Below, piece by piece: positions 17,628 through 27,266 of a DNA stretch of 64,000 nucleotides. A program made the position numbers and the translations under genes. This stretch comes from an uncultured Eubacteriales bacterium. Lineage in GTDB: Bacteria; Bacillota; Clostridia; Oscillospirales; Acutalibacteraceae. The stretch lies in NCBI GenBank assembly GCA_910580045.1, contig CAJTXF010000004.1:1-64000 (forward strand). The letters are read 5' to 3'. Each line of letters opens with the position of its first letter. Positions within the stretch are counted from its first letter, which is position 1. The notes beneath the pieces were generated by a model. That model did not search any database and was not told where the DNA came from. It saw only the letters and a program-made list of their open reading frames with translations.

Positions 17628-17665
17628 GGATTCATCTATTACTGCAGAATGGAAGGGGACCCAAA

Positions 17666-20600
17666 ATGTTCAAAAAAATATTGAGTCTTATTCTAAGCGT
17701 AAGCCTGGTGCTCTCTGTGGCCGTGCCGGGGGTGGCAGGAGCTCCTCCAAGTACTACGCCTACGCCTACGCCTACGCCGGTGCCGACAGTGAAACTTATA
17801 TTGGAGCCTAACGGCGGTAATTTTGATGTCAACAAATGCCAAACTTTATATCAAAGTATTGAAGATGATAAGAAAGCTATATACGCGAATAAAATCACCC
17901 TCACACTTTCTCTTGACAATGGCAGCGACACCTCCTGCGGAACACTGCCAAAAGTAACAGACTCAGAAGAACATATTGTCCGTGATGGCTATATCTTTAT
18001 GGGATGGTATTCCAACGCAAGTGCAAATGGAACCCCAATAAAAGATAATTCTGCCATTAGTACAAACACTACCCTATATGCTGGTTGGAAGCCGATTGAG
18101 TACACCCTGACGCTTGATGCCGATAATGGAACTTTCTCTGATGGGAAGAACACCGCTGAGGTAAAACTCGCCCACGGCGCAGCATATAACACAATTTCAC
18201 AGCCTAAACGGGATGGATATACTTTCAGCGGGTGGTTGGATATAAACCATGATGATGCTGCCATTGATAAAGATACAACTGCTGGCAAGGATTCCCCCAC
18301 AAAACTAAAGGCCAAATGGGAGCCCATCACATACACCATTAGTTTTGACTACAACTATCCTCAGAATGATAAAGATACCATTGTGATAACGCCCAGCCCA
18401 GCCCCGGCAGCGCCAGGAACAAAAACGGTCACCTTTGGAGAAAACTATGGTGATGCCGCTACCACTCCCTCAAAAGATGAGGTATGGCCAGTTGGCTACA
18501 CCTTTGATGGTTGGGCCACTGCCAAAACTGCGACAAGCGCAAATAAAGTGAGCTCCGGAACACCCGTAGCTACCGCCAGCAACCACACCCTCTACGCCCA
18601 ATGGAAAAAGAACGAAGATGTCTTTATTGTGGCTCTCAACTACGGCAGTGAGCTTACCACGCCCAAGGACGCGGTGAAATATGTGCTGTATGATAAGCCC
18701 AAAGGCGGGGGGACTACTTCCTCCGGCTCGGACACGTCCTCTGCCCCCACCACCCGGAGTGCCTCTGCTACGCCCACGCCTACTCCCAGCCCTGAGCCGG
18801 GCAAGGCGTACTATGGCCAGGCGAAGCTCCCGGCCCCGGAAATAGACGGCTATGTCTTTTTGGGCTGGGCCAAGAACGCCACAAAAGATAATGAGGGCAA
18901 CATGGTGGTTCCCTCTGCCGAGCCCACTGTGAACTCCTGGGATTCTGTGATTAAGGACCACACTTTGTACGCCAAATGGCAGCCTGCCAAGCATACCCTT
19001 ACCTTTAACCTGAACTATACCCCTGCCCCCTCCCCCAATCCCTATCCCCCCAAGGAGGCGGAGCACAACGCCAAAGTCATCAACCTGCTGCCCACCACCA
19101 ATCCCACCCGCAGCGGTTACCGGTTTGCGGGATGGACTGCCGGCGGGAATCCTGTGGACAAATACACTTTACTTGACCAGGACATGACTGTATACGCCAG
19201 TTGGGTGCCTGCCAACTCTGTAAAGCTGAATGTGAACGGCGGCAAGCTGCCTGCCAACGCCTCGGACACCATTTTGGTCAGCAGCACCGGCGAGAACAAT
19301 AAATGGCCCATCCTGCCTCAGCCCACCAGAGACGGATATGACTTTTTGGGCTGGTATACCGAAACCACTGGCGGCAACAAGATAATCGCAGGCTCGGAAG
19401 TGGTTGGTGAGCCGCCCCTGCAGCTGTACGCTCAGTGGGCTGCCAAGCAGTATACTGTCAGCTTTGACTATAACGGCACCACCGGCAGCAGTGAGCCCAA
19501 GAAGTTCACCTATGGCGAGAAATACATGAACCTGCCCACCAACGCCACCTGGCCCGGCCACACCTTTATGGGCTGGTATACAGCGGCCTCCGGGGGCGAG
19601 CGGGTCGTGGCCGGTGAGACCACGGTGCAGACTGCCGCTGACCACACCCTGTACGCCCGCTGGGGCTTTAAGATTAGCTTTGAGCCTGGGGCGGGCTTCG
19701 GCAAAATGGAAGATGACCTTGCGCCTTTAGGTGAGGACTATGCCCTGCCGGAGTGCCAGTTCGAAGCCCCGGACGGCAAGAGCTTCTACCGCTGGGCTGT
19801 GGGCACGGCCCGGGGTGAGCAGCTCTCTGCCGGGACCAGGGTGCCTATCAGCCGCAACACCGCGCTGTACGCGATTTGGAAGGAATCCCCCATTGAGATT
19901 GAGGTCTCCAGCACCAGCGGCGGCTCACTGGTATCCAGTGAGGGCAACAGCGGAATCATTACCATGGAGCGGGGCAGCAGCATTACCTTCACTGCCCGGC
20001 CCAGCAGAGGCTATCAGGTGGCTGAGCTGATTATTGACGGCGACCACTGCCCCAAGCTGACCCGCTTTACCTTCACCGATTTGCAGGAGAACCACTCCAT
20101 CCACGCCGTGTTTGAAGTGATTCCCAACCCTGGCTATTCAAGCTGCGACCACAACTATGACTGTCCCCTGCGGCGGTTCCAGGACCTGAACCCCAACGCC
20201 TGGTACCATGACGCTGTGCATTACTGCCTGGACGAGGTCTTTATGAACGGCATGTCCTCTGAGCGGTACTCCCCCAACACCCGGGCCACCCGGGCCATGC
20301 TGGTCACAGTGCTTTGGCAGGCGGCGGGATGCCCCTATACGCCCACCAGCGGCGCGCCGGGCAAGCCCTTCAATGATGTGTCGCCTCAGTCCTGGTATTA
20401 CAAACAGATTTGCTGGGCCAAGGCAGAGGGCATTGTCGCCGGTTACTCCAGCGGTAATTTTGGGCCGGATAACCCCATTACCCGGGAACAGCTGGTGACC
20501 ATCCTTTGGCAGTACGCAGGTAAGCCCGGCCACAGCGAAAACCGCCTGCCCTATTATGACAGCTGGGCTGTGAGCAACTATGCCTGGGATGCCATGCTCT

Positions 20601-20725
20601 GGGCCACGGAGAACGGCATTATCAGCGGCACAGGGAACAACACGCTGAACCCCAAGGGCTACGCCACCCGCGCGCAGATTGCCCAGTTCACCATGGCGTT
20701 CATGCGCTATACCGGCAGGCTGTAA
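17666..20725 (+). CDS. Secreted InlB B-repeat / SLH-domain surface protein
   Basis: A 1019-residue exported protein. Residues 1-25 are a Sec signal (MFKKILSLILSVSLVLSVAV...AGA), then a Thr-Pro linker. Eight InlB B-type (Listeria-Bacteroides) repeats follow to about residue 745, each with a G-Y-x-F-x-G-W core and a closing LYA-W; repeat four carries a second Ser/Thr/Pro linker. Next comes a divergent beta repeat (about 746-820), and the C-terminus has three SLH domains (FQDLNPNAWYHDAVHY, FNDVSPQSWYYKQICWA, YYDSWAVSNYAWDAMLWA), which tether proteins to secondary wall polymer. A role in adhesion or as a wall protein is inferred. The first 320 residues are encoded by clearly more AT-rich DNA than the rest. 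Site AAGGGG precedes the start. Confidence 0.92.
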   Translation: MFKKILSLILSVSLVLSVAVPGVAGAPPSTTPTPTPTPVPTVKLILEPNGGNFDVNKCQTLYQSIEDDKKAIYANKITLTLSLDNGSDTSCGTLPKVTDSEEHIVRDGYIFMGWYSNASANGTPIKDNSAISTNTTLYAGWKPIEYTLTLDADNGTFSDGKNTAEVKLAHGAAYNTISQPKRDGYTFSGWLDINHDDAAIDKDTTAGKDSPTKLKAKWEPITYTISFDYNYPQNDKDTIVITPSPAPAAPGTKTVTFGENYGDAATTPSKDEVWPVGYTFDGWATAKTATSANKVSSGTPVATASNHTLYAQWKKNEDVFIVALNYGSELTTPKDAVKYVLYDKPKGGGTTSSGSDTSSAPTTRSASATPTPTPSPEPGKAYYGQAKLPAPEIDGYVFLGWAKNATKDNEGNMVVPSAEPTVNSWDSVIKDHTLYAKWQPAKHTLTFNLNYTPAPSPNPYPPKEAEHNAKVINLLPTTNPTRSGYRFAGWTAGGNPVDKYTLLDQDMTVYASWVPANSVKLNVNGGKLPANASDTILVSSTGENNKWPILPQPTRDGYDFLGWYTETTGGNKIIAGSEVVGEPPLQLYAQWAAKQYTVSFDYNGTTGSSEPKKFTYGEKYMNLPTNATWPGHTFMGWYTAASGGERVVAGETTVQTAADHTLYARWGFKISFEPGAGFGKMEDDLAPLGEDYALPECQFEAPDGKSFYRWAVGTARGEQLSAGTRVPISRNTALYAIWKESPIEIEVSSTSGGSLVSSEGNSGIITMERGSSITFTARPSRGYQVAELIIDGDHCPKLTRFTFTDLQENHSIHAVFEVIPNPGYSSCDHNYDCPLRRFQDLNPNAWYHDAVHYCLDEVFMNGMSSERYSPNTRATRAMLVTVLWQAAGCPYTPTSGAPGKPFNDVSPQSWYYKQICWAKAEGIVAGYSSGNFGPDNPITREQLVTILWQYAGKPGHSENRLPYYDSWAVSNYAWDAMLWATENGIISGTGNNTLNPKGYATRAQIAQFTMAFMRYTGRL

Positions 20726-20744
20726 GCCTTACGTACAAAAGCAA

Positions 20745-20777
20745 AAACCCCGCAGCTGTTTTAGCTGCGGGGGTTTC
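20745..20777. terminator. Bidirectional terminator between convergent genes
   Basis: CCCCGCAGCT (20748-20757) pairs with AGCTGCGGGG (20763-20772), with flanking AAA and TTT. It lies between the surface protein stop and the histidine kinase stop on the other strand, and can serve both. Confidence 0.85.
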
Positions 20778-20793
20778 ATTTTCCTGGGCGTGT

Positions 20794-21684
20794 TCACTCC
20801 GGGAAATAGGCTGTCAGCACCAGGCGCTGCTCTTTCAGCGCGGCTGTGAGCTCACCTCCCATGCGCTCAGCCAGGGCCCGGGCAATGGACAGGCCCAGGC
20901 CAGTGGATTTTCTGGCCGCCTCCACAGTGTAGAACCTATCAAAGAGCTTTTCCGCCTCCAGGCCTGTCAGACTGCGGCAGCGGTTGGCAAAGGTGATTCG
21001 GCCCTCTGGAGTCAGCTCCACCTCTAAATCACCATCACTGTATTTTACAGCATTGCTCAGCAGGTTGGAAAACACCCGGGAGAGCGCTGCCCGGTCCAGC
21101 CTGCGGATGATGTGCTCCTCTGGCATACATACAACGGGCTGGATGCCCCGGGCGGTAAGGTCAGCATAGAAGGCCGCCAGGCTGGCCTCCAGCGCGGAGT
21201 TGAGGCTTAACTCCTCTGCCGCCATGCCGCTGGAATCTGAGAGTACCACGCAGTAGCGGAACAGCTCCTCGGTCAGATGGCGAAGAAGCTCTGTGCGGCC
21301 GCTGATAATGGCCAGGTACTCCGCCGCCTGGGGGGACTTGTCCTCCTGCTCCAGCAGCTCCAAATAGCCACAGATGGCGGTGAGGGGCGTGCGCAAATCG
21401 TGGGAAATATTGGTGACTGCGGCTTTCAGCTCCAAGTCCCCCTGCTGATACCGGCGGCGTTGGGAGCGCAGCCGGCGCAGCTCCCGGTTGATGCGGGAGG
21501 CCAGGGAGCGCATGGCCCGGTCCCGGGTGGAGATGTCAATGAGGGTGTTGGTGTCTGTTGTGAGCCTGTCGGCAAAGCCCCGGGCGATTTCCTCTGCCGC
21601 CCTGCGCATCAGGTGTATTTTCACCCCCAGAAGGGCGGCAGTCAAAACCGCCGCCCCCAGCAGAATCCATGGCAGAACTTCCAT
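20794..21684 (-). CDS. Sensor histidine kinase of the five-permease transporter module
   Basis: A 296-residue kinase with one N-terminal membrane segment (about 5-21) and almost no extracellular part. The HisKA box is ISHDLRTPLTAICGY with H95, the N-box is FSNLLSNAVKYSDG, and the G-boxes include STGLGLSIARALAERMGG. The tiny input region resembles intramembrane-sensing kinases paired with antimicrobial-peptide transporters, which sense through the transporter. It is the last gene of the minus-strand unit, 21 bases after the fifth permease; its likely partner, the response regulator, is at the other end of the module. Confidence 0.88.
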   Translation of the reverse strand: MEVLPWILLGAAVLTAALLGVKIHLMRRAAEEIARGFADRLTTDTNTLIDISTRDRAMRSLASRINRELRRLRSQRRRYQQGDLELKAAVTNISHDLRTPLTAICGYLELLEQEDKSPQAAEYLAIISGRTELLRHLTEELFRYCVVLSDSSGMAAEELSLNSALEASLAAFYADLTARGIQPVVCMPEEHIIRRLDRAALSRVFSNLLSNAVKYSDGDLEVELTPEGRITFANRCRSLTGLEAEKLFDRFYTVEAARKSTGLGLSIARALAERMGGELTAALKEQRLVLTAYFPE

Positions 21685-21705
21685 GGGCTTCCCCCCTTTC
21701 GGGTT

Positions 21706-22620
21706 TTATTTCAGGTCCATCCGCCGGAAGGCCAGGAGACCCGCGCCGGTGGCCAGCATGGAGAGCAGCAGCCCGTATGCCGCCATCAGCGGTCCCGAGC
21801 CACCCTCCACATCGATACTGTCACTGAGCTGGAAAGCCTGCCCGCCCGGGAGAAAGTTCAGCAGGAAGGTGTACACCGTCCGCAGGGGGGCCGCAAGATA
21901 CCGGGGGTTGGGGACTGTCTCCAAATCCTCCTCGGCGATTCTCTGCCCGTCCCGCCAATAGAACTGGTGGGGCTCTCCCGTTTCATCCACCTCCACGAAT
22001 ACCTCCGCGCCGCCCAGAAGCGTTTTCTCCTCCGGCTCACACAGACGATCAAACTGCTGGCGGGGCAGCCACAAGAGCAGGACCACAAGAAGGATGGACA
22101 GGACCGTCACCCCCCGGGAGCGAACCAGCTGCCCCAGCAGGGTGAACAGCGCGGCCACGGAGAAGATAAACGGCATGAGCCCCACTAGCTTTATGGTGAC
22201 TGCCTGGGCGTTCCAGAGGTTCTCCGGAACAGTAAAACCAATGGCAAGCAGCAGGACAGCCTCATACAGCAGGGTATAGAGCAGGGCCGCCGCCAGCATG
22301 GTCAGGTAGTTGGCCAGGTAGACCTGTGCCCGGGTGCGACCCACCACCAGCTTGTTGCGGATCGTCCCATCGTGATAGTCACTGTTGAGAAACAAGGGAC
22401 ACAAAACAGCCATGGCTATCAGCAGCAGAAGGGAGCAGTCCCCCACCCGGGGCGTGGCAAAGTCGGCACGCTCCACTTCCCAGACAGTCAGAGCGTGGGC
22501 CCGGAACGCATAGAGCTGGGAGACCTCCCACAGGGTGTAGCCCAGCATTCCCAGCCCGCACAGCCAGAACCAGACCGAGTGCCAGAGCCGGGAGAAATTG
22601 GCAGAGAGCAGATTCCGCAT
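21706..22620 (-). CDS. ABC-2 type permease paralogue 5
   Basis: A 304-residue membrane protein, fifth of five tandem paralogues. It starts MRNLLSANFSRLWHSVWFW, carries the shared cytoplasmic box NSDYHDGTIRNKLVVGRTR, six predicted membrane segments, and an extracytoplasmic stretch (about 185-270) with NPRYLAAPLR...LPGGQ. It ends in FRRMDLK where the others have FRRKDLK. The start at 22620 is fixed by AGGAGG; the six upstream codons are excluded. Closest by eye to paralogue 4. It should form the membrane part of an ABC-2 transporter with the ATPase encoded upstream. Confidence 0.85.
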   Translation of the reverse strand: MRNLLSANFSRLWHSVWFWLCGLGMLGYTLWEVSQLYAFRAHALTVWEVERADFATPRVGDCSLLLLIAMAVLCPLFLNSDYHDGTIRNKLVVGRTRAQVYLANYLTMLAAALLYTLLYEAVLLLAIGFTVPENLWNAQAVTIKLVGLMPFIFSVAALFTLLGQLVRSRGVTVLSILLVVLLLWLPRQQFDRLCEPEEKTLLGGAEVFVEVDETGEPHQFYWRDGQRIAEEDLETVPNPRYLAAPLRTVYTFLLNFLPGGQAFQLSDSIDVEGGSGPLMAAYGLLLSMLATGAGLLAFRRMDLK

Positions 22621-22642
22621 TTTACCTCCTCCTTTCAAGCTC

Positions 22643-23554
22643 CTATTTCAAGTCTTTGCGGCGGAACACCAGCAGGCCTGTACCAGTTGCCACTGTCGTG
22701 AACCCCAGGGCAAAGGCGGCAAGCACCCCGGGCGGGGCGGGCGATGCGGACAGGGTGCCCACGCTGTTTCTGCTCAGCTGGTACGCCTGGCCCATGGGGC
22801 TGAAATTCTGGGCAAAGGTGAGCAGGGCGTGGATGGGCTCCCCAACGCAGTTCGGGTTGGGCTCCTTGGGACAGTCCTCGGGAGTGTAGTCCACCCCGTC
22901 CTTTCGGTAGCCCTTCACCGGCTCGCCGCTGTCGTCTACCATAAGGATGGCCTCATCATAGACAGGCAGCTCTGTGGGGATAAGCAGAATCTGATCAATC
23001 CACTGGGCGGCGAAGGTCAGCAGCATCCCCAGGAGCAGCGCGGTCAGGGGCACCGTGCGATGGGTGACAAGCCTTGCCAGCAGTACGGACAGGGCCGCAA
23101 TGCCCAAGGCGACCGCCAGGCTCACAGGCAGGCCCTGGAGGATATCCTCCCAGCTGGGCAGGAAATCCGTCTGGGGAGCGCCCGCCAGGGAGAGGCCCAG
23201 GCCCAGGTTGATGGAGAGGAACGCCAGGCTGTAAATGAGCCCCACAAGGAAGATTAGCACCAGGTCAGCCAGATAGATTGCTGTCCGGCTGCGGCCTGTG
23301 GCCAGCTTGTTGCGGATGGTGCCGTAATAGTAGTCCCCGTTCAGGAAGACGGCGGCGAACACGGGCAGGGCAATGGACAAGGGCTGGACGTAGAACAGGG
23401 TGAAGTCCAGCACAGAGGCCGGTTCCCCATAGTTTAGCATGTTACGGGTAGAATCAACTCCTATCCAAGAGAACCAAATCATGACCAGGGCGCCCACCCA
23501 GAACCAGCCGGAGCGCCAGAGTCGGGCAAAATGGGCGGAAAGCAAATTTCTCAT
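22643..23554 (-). CDS. ABC-2 type permease paralogue 4
   Basis: A 303-residue membrane protein. N-terminus MRNLLSAHFARLWRSGWFW, shared box NGDYYYGTIRNKLATGRSR, extracytoplasmic domain with NPNCVGEPIHALL and SPMGQ in place of the usual PGGQ, and C-terminus FRRKDLK. It is the most divergent at the PGGQ site. It starts 26 bases after paralogue 3 behind a GGAGG site. Its role as a subunit of the same transporter is inferred from synteny and shared motifs. Confidence 0.85.
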   Translation of the reverse strand: MRNLLSAHFARLWRSGWFWVGALVMIWFSWIGVDSTRNMLNYGEPASVLDFTLFYVQPLSIALPVFAAVFLNGDYYYGTIRNKLATGRSRTAIYLADLVLIFLVGLIYSLAFLSINLGLGLSLAGAPQTDFLPSWEDILQGLPVSLAVALGIAALSVLLARLVTHRTVPLTALLLGMLLTFAAQWIDQILLIPTELPVYDEAILMVDDSGEPVKGYRKDGVDYTPEDCPKEPNPNCVGEPIHALLTFAQNFSPMGQAYQLSRNSVGTLSASPAPPGVLAAFALGFTTVATGTGLLVFRRKDLK

Positions 23555-23580
23555 GTTTTTCCTCCTTCCAGGTTACATGC

Positions 23581-24477
23581 CTATTTCAAGTCCTTCCGGC
23601 GAAAGGCCAGCAGGCCCGCGCCTGTGGCCGCCGCAGAAAAGCCCAGGGCTAAAGCGGCCACAATTTCCAGGGGTAGGCGGACCTCTCCAGCACCCATTAC
23701 CTGCAGAAGCTGCCCGCCCGGAAGCAAATCATTCGCTGCCTGAAGCAGCCCCCGCAGGGGCTCACGGATATACCGGGGATTGGAGCGCTTCTCGACCAGC
23801 CGGGCCGGGTCTATGGGCCTGCCCTCTTCATCGTAGTACCGCAGCACATTGTTCCCCTGGCTGTCCTTCTCCAGTTCCATTTCTAACTTCATATCCTGGA
23901 ACGCCGACACCGTCTCCGGCTCTGCCAGCAGATTCTCCAGAATCGTTGCCCCGTTCAGCAGGGCGGCAATAAGGAATATCATCACCACCAGCACGGAGCG
24001 GTGGGTCATCAGCGTGGCCAGCACCACCGCCAGAGAGGCGATAGCAAACAGAACCGCCAGACCTGTCAGGAGCCGCAGAAGAAGCCGTCCCGGCTCCTCC
24101 GCAATGTGCCCGCCCAGCAGCAGCCCGCCGCCAAGAGCCAGGCTTATGTGCAGGGCGCTGTAAAAAAGGCAGGTAAGCCAGCTGACCGCCAGGTTCGACA
24201 GATAAATCACGGGCCTCTTGTGCCCAGCGATAAACTTGTTCCGTATGGTACCTTCCTGGTAGTCTGTGTTGAGGGTCAGGGCGCAGACGACCGGCACCAG
24301 CAGGGCACCCACGCTCATGTATTCCAGCAGGCTTTGGTCAATGGCGCTGCCTCTGTCCCACGCAAACCGGCCTATGAGCAGGTTTATGCCGATGTAAAAC
24401 ACCTCAAAGCCCGCCCCTGCCCACAGCCGCCGGGACCGCAGCAGCACCACGCAGTTCGATACAATCAGCCTCCACAT
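23581..24477 (-). CDS. ABC-2 type permease paralogue 3
   Basis: A 298-residue membrane protein with the box NTDYQEGTIRNKFIAGHKR, extracytoplasmic NPRYIREPLRGLL...LLPGGQLL, and C-terminus FRRKDLK. ATG 24477 is preferred to GTG 24483 because AGAGGT lies directly before it and the GTG falls in that site. Its N-terminus (MWRLIVSNCVVLLRSRRLWA) diverges from the LLSANF form of the others. The gap to paralogue 2 is only a few bases. Confidence 0.85.
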   Translation of the reverse strand: MWRLIVSNCVVLLRSRRLWAGAGFEVFYIGINLLIGRFAWDRGSAIDQSLLEYMSVGALLVPVVCALTLNTDYQEGTIRNKFIAGHKRPVIYLSNLAVSWLTCLFYSALHISLALGGGLLLGGHIAEEPGRLLLRLLTGLAVLFAIASLAVVLATLMTHRSVLVVMIFLIAALLNGATILENLLAEPETVSAFQDMKLEMELEKDSQGNNVLRYYDEEGRPIDPARLVEKRSNPRYIREPLRGLLQAANDLLPGGQLLQVMGAGEVRLPLEIVAALALGFSAAATGAGLLAFRRKDLK

Positions 24478-24485
24478 AAGCACCT

Positions 24486-25403
24486 CTACTTCAAATCCTT
24501 GCGCCGGAACAGCGCCAGGCCCAGCCCCAAAAAGAGCAGCGTCACGGCGGTGGAGTACAGGGCCAGCTGCCAGCGGGGCGTATATTCTATGGTCTCCACC
24601 TGGGTGCCGTCATCACTGAATACCCGGTGTCCGTCCCACAGAATCTCCCACAGCTGCCCGCCGGGCTGGATATTGTTGGCGGTGCGGAGAATGGACTGGA
24701 AGGGCTCGTCAATATAGCTGGGGTTGGGAATCATGGGAATGTCGTCCGCTGAGATGGGGTTGCCCTCCTTATCCAGGTACTGCATGGTCTGCTCCCCGTC
24801 CTCGTTGGTGGTCATGGTCACGCTGCCGTAATTCGGAATCACTTTGGGACTTTCCAGCGCCAGGCAGATAGCCTGCCCGCCGAACATCAGGCTCAGGCCC
24901 ACCATGGCGCAAATGACCAGGGCAGAGCGGTTGGTGATGAGCATGGCCACAAACACGCAGATGGCGGTGAGGGCCAGAAACAGCATCAGAAGCACGCCCA
25001 GCCGCAAAACCACGTTCCCGGGGTTCCCGATGGTGAGTCCCGCGCCCGCAATCAGCACCGCGGACACGGACAGGGCCATAAAGAACAGCTCCATGGCGTA
25101 GACCGTGATGAAGTTGCTGAGATACACCGCTGTCCGGCTGCGGCCTACCGTGAGCTTGCAGCGGATGGTGCCATCGTGGTAGTCTGTATTGATAAACAGG
25201 CCGCACAGGCAGGGCAGAAGGATGAACTGCCAGGCCGCGCAGTTGATAATGGTGTTGTCAATCAGGGCCCCGCCGTCAAAAGCGGCCATTCTCCGCTGGG
25301 CCATTGCGTCCCAAGCCGCGCCAACTGTCAGCAGGACTGTCACAATCCAGAAGCGCTTGGAGCGGAGCAGGGAGTAAAAGTTCCCGTGTAACAGATGAAT
25401 CAT
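24486..25403 (-). CDS. ABC-2 type permease paralogue 2
   Basis: A 305-residue membrane protein: MIHLLHGNFYSLLRSKRFW, box NTDYHDGTIRCKLTVGRSR, extracytoplasmic domain with TTNEDGEQTMQYLDKEGNP and NPSYIDEPFQSIL...IQPGGQL, C-terminus FRRKDLK. The TTNEDG...YLDKxGNP segment is shared almost exactly with paralogue 1, so these two are the most recent duplicates. The start follows paralogue 1 by 12 bases. Confidence 0.86.
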   Translation of the reverse strand: MIHLLHGNFYSLLRSKRFWIVTVLLTVGAAWDAMAQRRMAAFDGGALIDNTIINCAAWQFILLPCLCGLFINTDYHDGTIRCKLTVGRSRTAVYLSNFITVYAMELFFMALSVSAVLIAGAGLTIGNPGNVVLRLGVLLMLFLALTAICVFVAMLITNRSALVICAMVGLSLMFGGQAICLALESPKVIPNYGSVTMTTNEDGEQTMQYLDKEGNPISADDIPMIPNPSYIDEPFQSILRTANNIQPGGQLWEILWDGHRVFSDDGTQVETIEYTPRWQLALYSTAVTLLFLGLGLALFRRKDLK

Positions 25404-25415
25404 TCTGCCGCCCCC

Positions 25416-26315
25416 CTACTTCAAGTCCTTGCGCCGGAACAGCAGGATTCCCGCTCCGGTGAAGGCCAGGCTCATGGCCAGGGCATAGGCCGCCAGCTGC
25501 CAGTATGGGGTCTGGGGCTTGGAGCCGTCCGGCTCCTCATGGCCGTCCTCCAAAATCTCCACCAGCTGCCCCCCGGGCTGGATGCTGTTCACGGTGCGCA
25601 GAAAGCTGCGCATGGGCTCCTTCACATACGAGGGGTTGGGCACCCGGGGGATGTCCTCCGGCTTGATGGGGTTGCCGTCCTTGTCCAAATACTGGGTGGT
25701 TACGGTGCCGTCCTCGTTGGTGGTGAAGCTCACCCCGCCGTAGTCGTCCACCATCTCCGGGCCGGCCAGTCGAGCGTTGACCATCTGGGCGGCCAAAACC
25801 AGCCCCATGCCCAGCAGGGCGCAGTACAGCAGCACCGAGCGGTTGGTAATCATCGTGGCAAGCAGGGTGAAGATTGCCGTAAGGGACAGAAGCACCAGAA
25901 GCAGCATCCCCAGCTTGATTAAGAACGCCTGAGGCTGGGAGAGGCTCCCCAAAAAGGGGAATCCCACCAGCAGGTAGATAATCTCATAGGCAGTGATATA
26001 AATCACGCCCACCGCGCAGTTGGTGACCAGGTTGGAGAGATATATCCTGGCGCGGGTATGGCCCACGGTGAGCTTGTTGCGGATGGTGCCGTCGTGGTAA
26101 TCAGTGTTGATGAACAGGGCTCCCAGGGCAGGCAGCAAAATAAACAGTAAAATGGCGGACTGAAAGACGCCATCATCCAGCTCCCCGGCCAGCCGTTTCA
26201 TTTTGTTGATGTCCACCACCATGTACACCGCCATCGCGGCCACCATGAACAGGCCCAGCCAGAAGCGTTTAGAGCGGAACATGGCGTAAAAGTTGGCGGA
26301 AAGCAGCTTACGCAT
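25416..26315 (-). CDS. ABC-2 type permease paralogue 1
   Basis: A 299-residue membrane protein, first of the five after the ATPase and overlapping its end by eight bases. Shared features: MRKLLSANFYAMFRSKRFW, box NTDYHDGTIRNKLTVGHTR near 69-87, extracytoplasmic TTNEDGTVTTQYLDKDGNP and NPSYVKEPMRSFL...IQPGGQL, C-terminus FRRKDLK. The large outer segment between the penultimate and last membrane helices is conserved in layout in all five proteins and is the likely ligand-contact region. Confidence 0.87.
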   Translation of the reverse strand: MRKLLSANFYAMFRSKRFWLGLFMVAAMAVYMVVDINKMKRLAGELDDGVFQSAILLFILLPALGALFINTDYHDGTIRNKLTVGHTRARIYLSNLVTNCAVGVIYITAYEIIYLLVGFPFLGSLSQPQAFLIKLGMLLLVLLSLTAIFTLLATMITNRSVLLYCALLGMGLVLAAQMVNARLAGPEMVDDYGGVSFTTNEDGTVTTQYLDKDGNPIKPEDIPRVPNPSYVKEPMRSFLRTVNSIQPGGQLVEILEDGHEEPDGSKPQTPYWQLAAYALAMSLAFTGAGILLFRRKDLK

Positions 26316-27234
26316 GGCGCTCCCTCCCTTTGCCGGTGCCTACCAGGCTGAGGAAGTAGCTCTCCAGGCTCTCGTCGTGGTTCTGCACCGTGTACACCTC
26401 GCAGCCCCGGTCGGTCAGGGCCGTGACCAGCTTGGAGACGTTCACCGCGTCGTAAATGTCCACCTGTTTATTCTCCAGGATTTTATACTCCAAGCCCATC
26501 TCGTCCAGCACCAGGGCAGCGGTCTGGGTGTCAGACACATCGGCCCGCACGCACTTGCGGCAGGTGGCCTCCAGCTCCTCGGCGCTGATTTCCCGAAGCA
26601 TCCGGCCAGAGTCAATGAAGCCATAGTGGGTGGCCAGCTTGTGGAGCTCCTCCAAAATGTGGCTGGAAATCAGGACCGTAATGTCCCGCTCCCGGTTCAG
26701 CTTGAGAATCAGCTCCCGAATCTCCACAATTCCCTGGGGGTCCAGGCCGTTGACCGGCTCATCCAGCACCAAAAAGTCCGGGTCGCCGCACAGGGCCACG
26801 GCAATGCCCAGCCGCTGGCGCATACCAAGAGAGAAGTTCCTGGCCTTCTTCTTCCCGGTATCCGGCAGGCCCACCAGCTCCAGCAGCTCCGGCACGCAGG
26901 AGAAGTCAGGCAGGCCCAGGATGCGGCACTGCTGCTTGAGGTTGTTCTCAGCGGTCATGTCCAGGTAGATGGAGGGAGTCTCCACCACAGCCCCCATCCG
27001 GCGGCGGGAGCGGGTGATGTCCGGGCTCTCATTGTTCACGCCGTAAAGACTGTAGGTGCCGTAAGAAGGGGTCTGCAAGCCGCAGATAAGCCGCAGAAGG
27101 GTGGTCTTCCCCGCGCCGTTCTTGCCCACCAGGCCGTAGATGGCCCCCTTGGGCACAGAGATATTGAAGTTTTCCAGCGCCTTGAATTCACGGTAGTTTT
27201 TGCCCAGCGCACTGGTTTGCAGGATGTATTCCAT
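26308..27234 (-). CDS. ABC transporter ATP-binding protein (BcrA-like)
   Basis: A 308-residue ATPase of the bacitracin/lantibiotic-resistance type. Walker A is GKNGAGKTT (37-45), the ABC signature FSLGMRQRLGIA near 135, Walker B FLVLDEPVNGLDP, and the H-loop SSHIL. The C-terminal 80 residues are the accessory region common in BcrA/NatA-like ATPases. It is the only ATPase for five permease genes downstream. Its own promoter region contains four direct repeats. The site AAAGGAAG precedes the start. Confidence 0.92.
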   Translation of the reverse strand: MEYILQTSALGKNYREFKALENFNISVPKGAIYGLVGKNGAGKTTLLRLICGLQTPSYGTYSLYGVNNESPDITRSRRRMGAVVETPSIYLDMTAENNLKQQCRILGLPDFSCVPELLELVGLPDTGKKKARNFSLGMRQRLGIAVALCGDPDFLVLDEPVNGLDPQGIVEIRELILKLNRERDITVLISSHILEELHKLATHYGFIDSGRMLREISAEELEATCRKCVRADVSDTQTAALVLDEMGLEYKILENKQVDIYDAVNVSKLVTALTDRGCEVYTVQNHDESLESYFLSLVGTGKGRERHA

Positions 27235-27266
27235 AGTTCACGCTTCCTTTCTGTTGGGATGCCATC

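Noticed and set aside
17755..17778. Hexanucleotide ACGCCT repeats as a phase-variation tract in the surface protein
   Set aside because: The unit is six bases, so copy-number change keeps the frame; it simply encodes a Thr-Pro linker.
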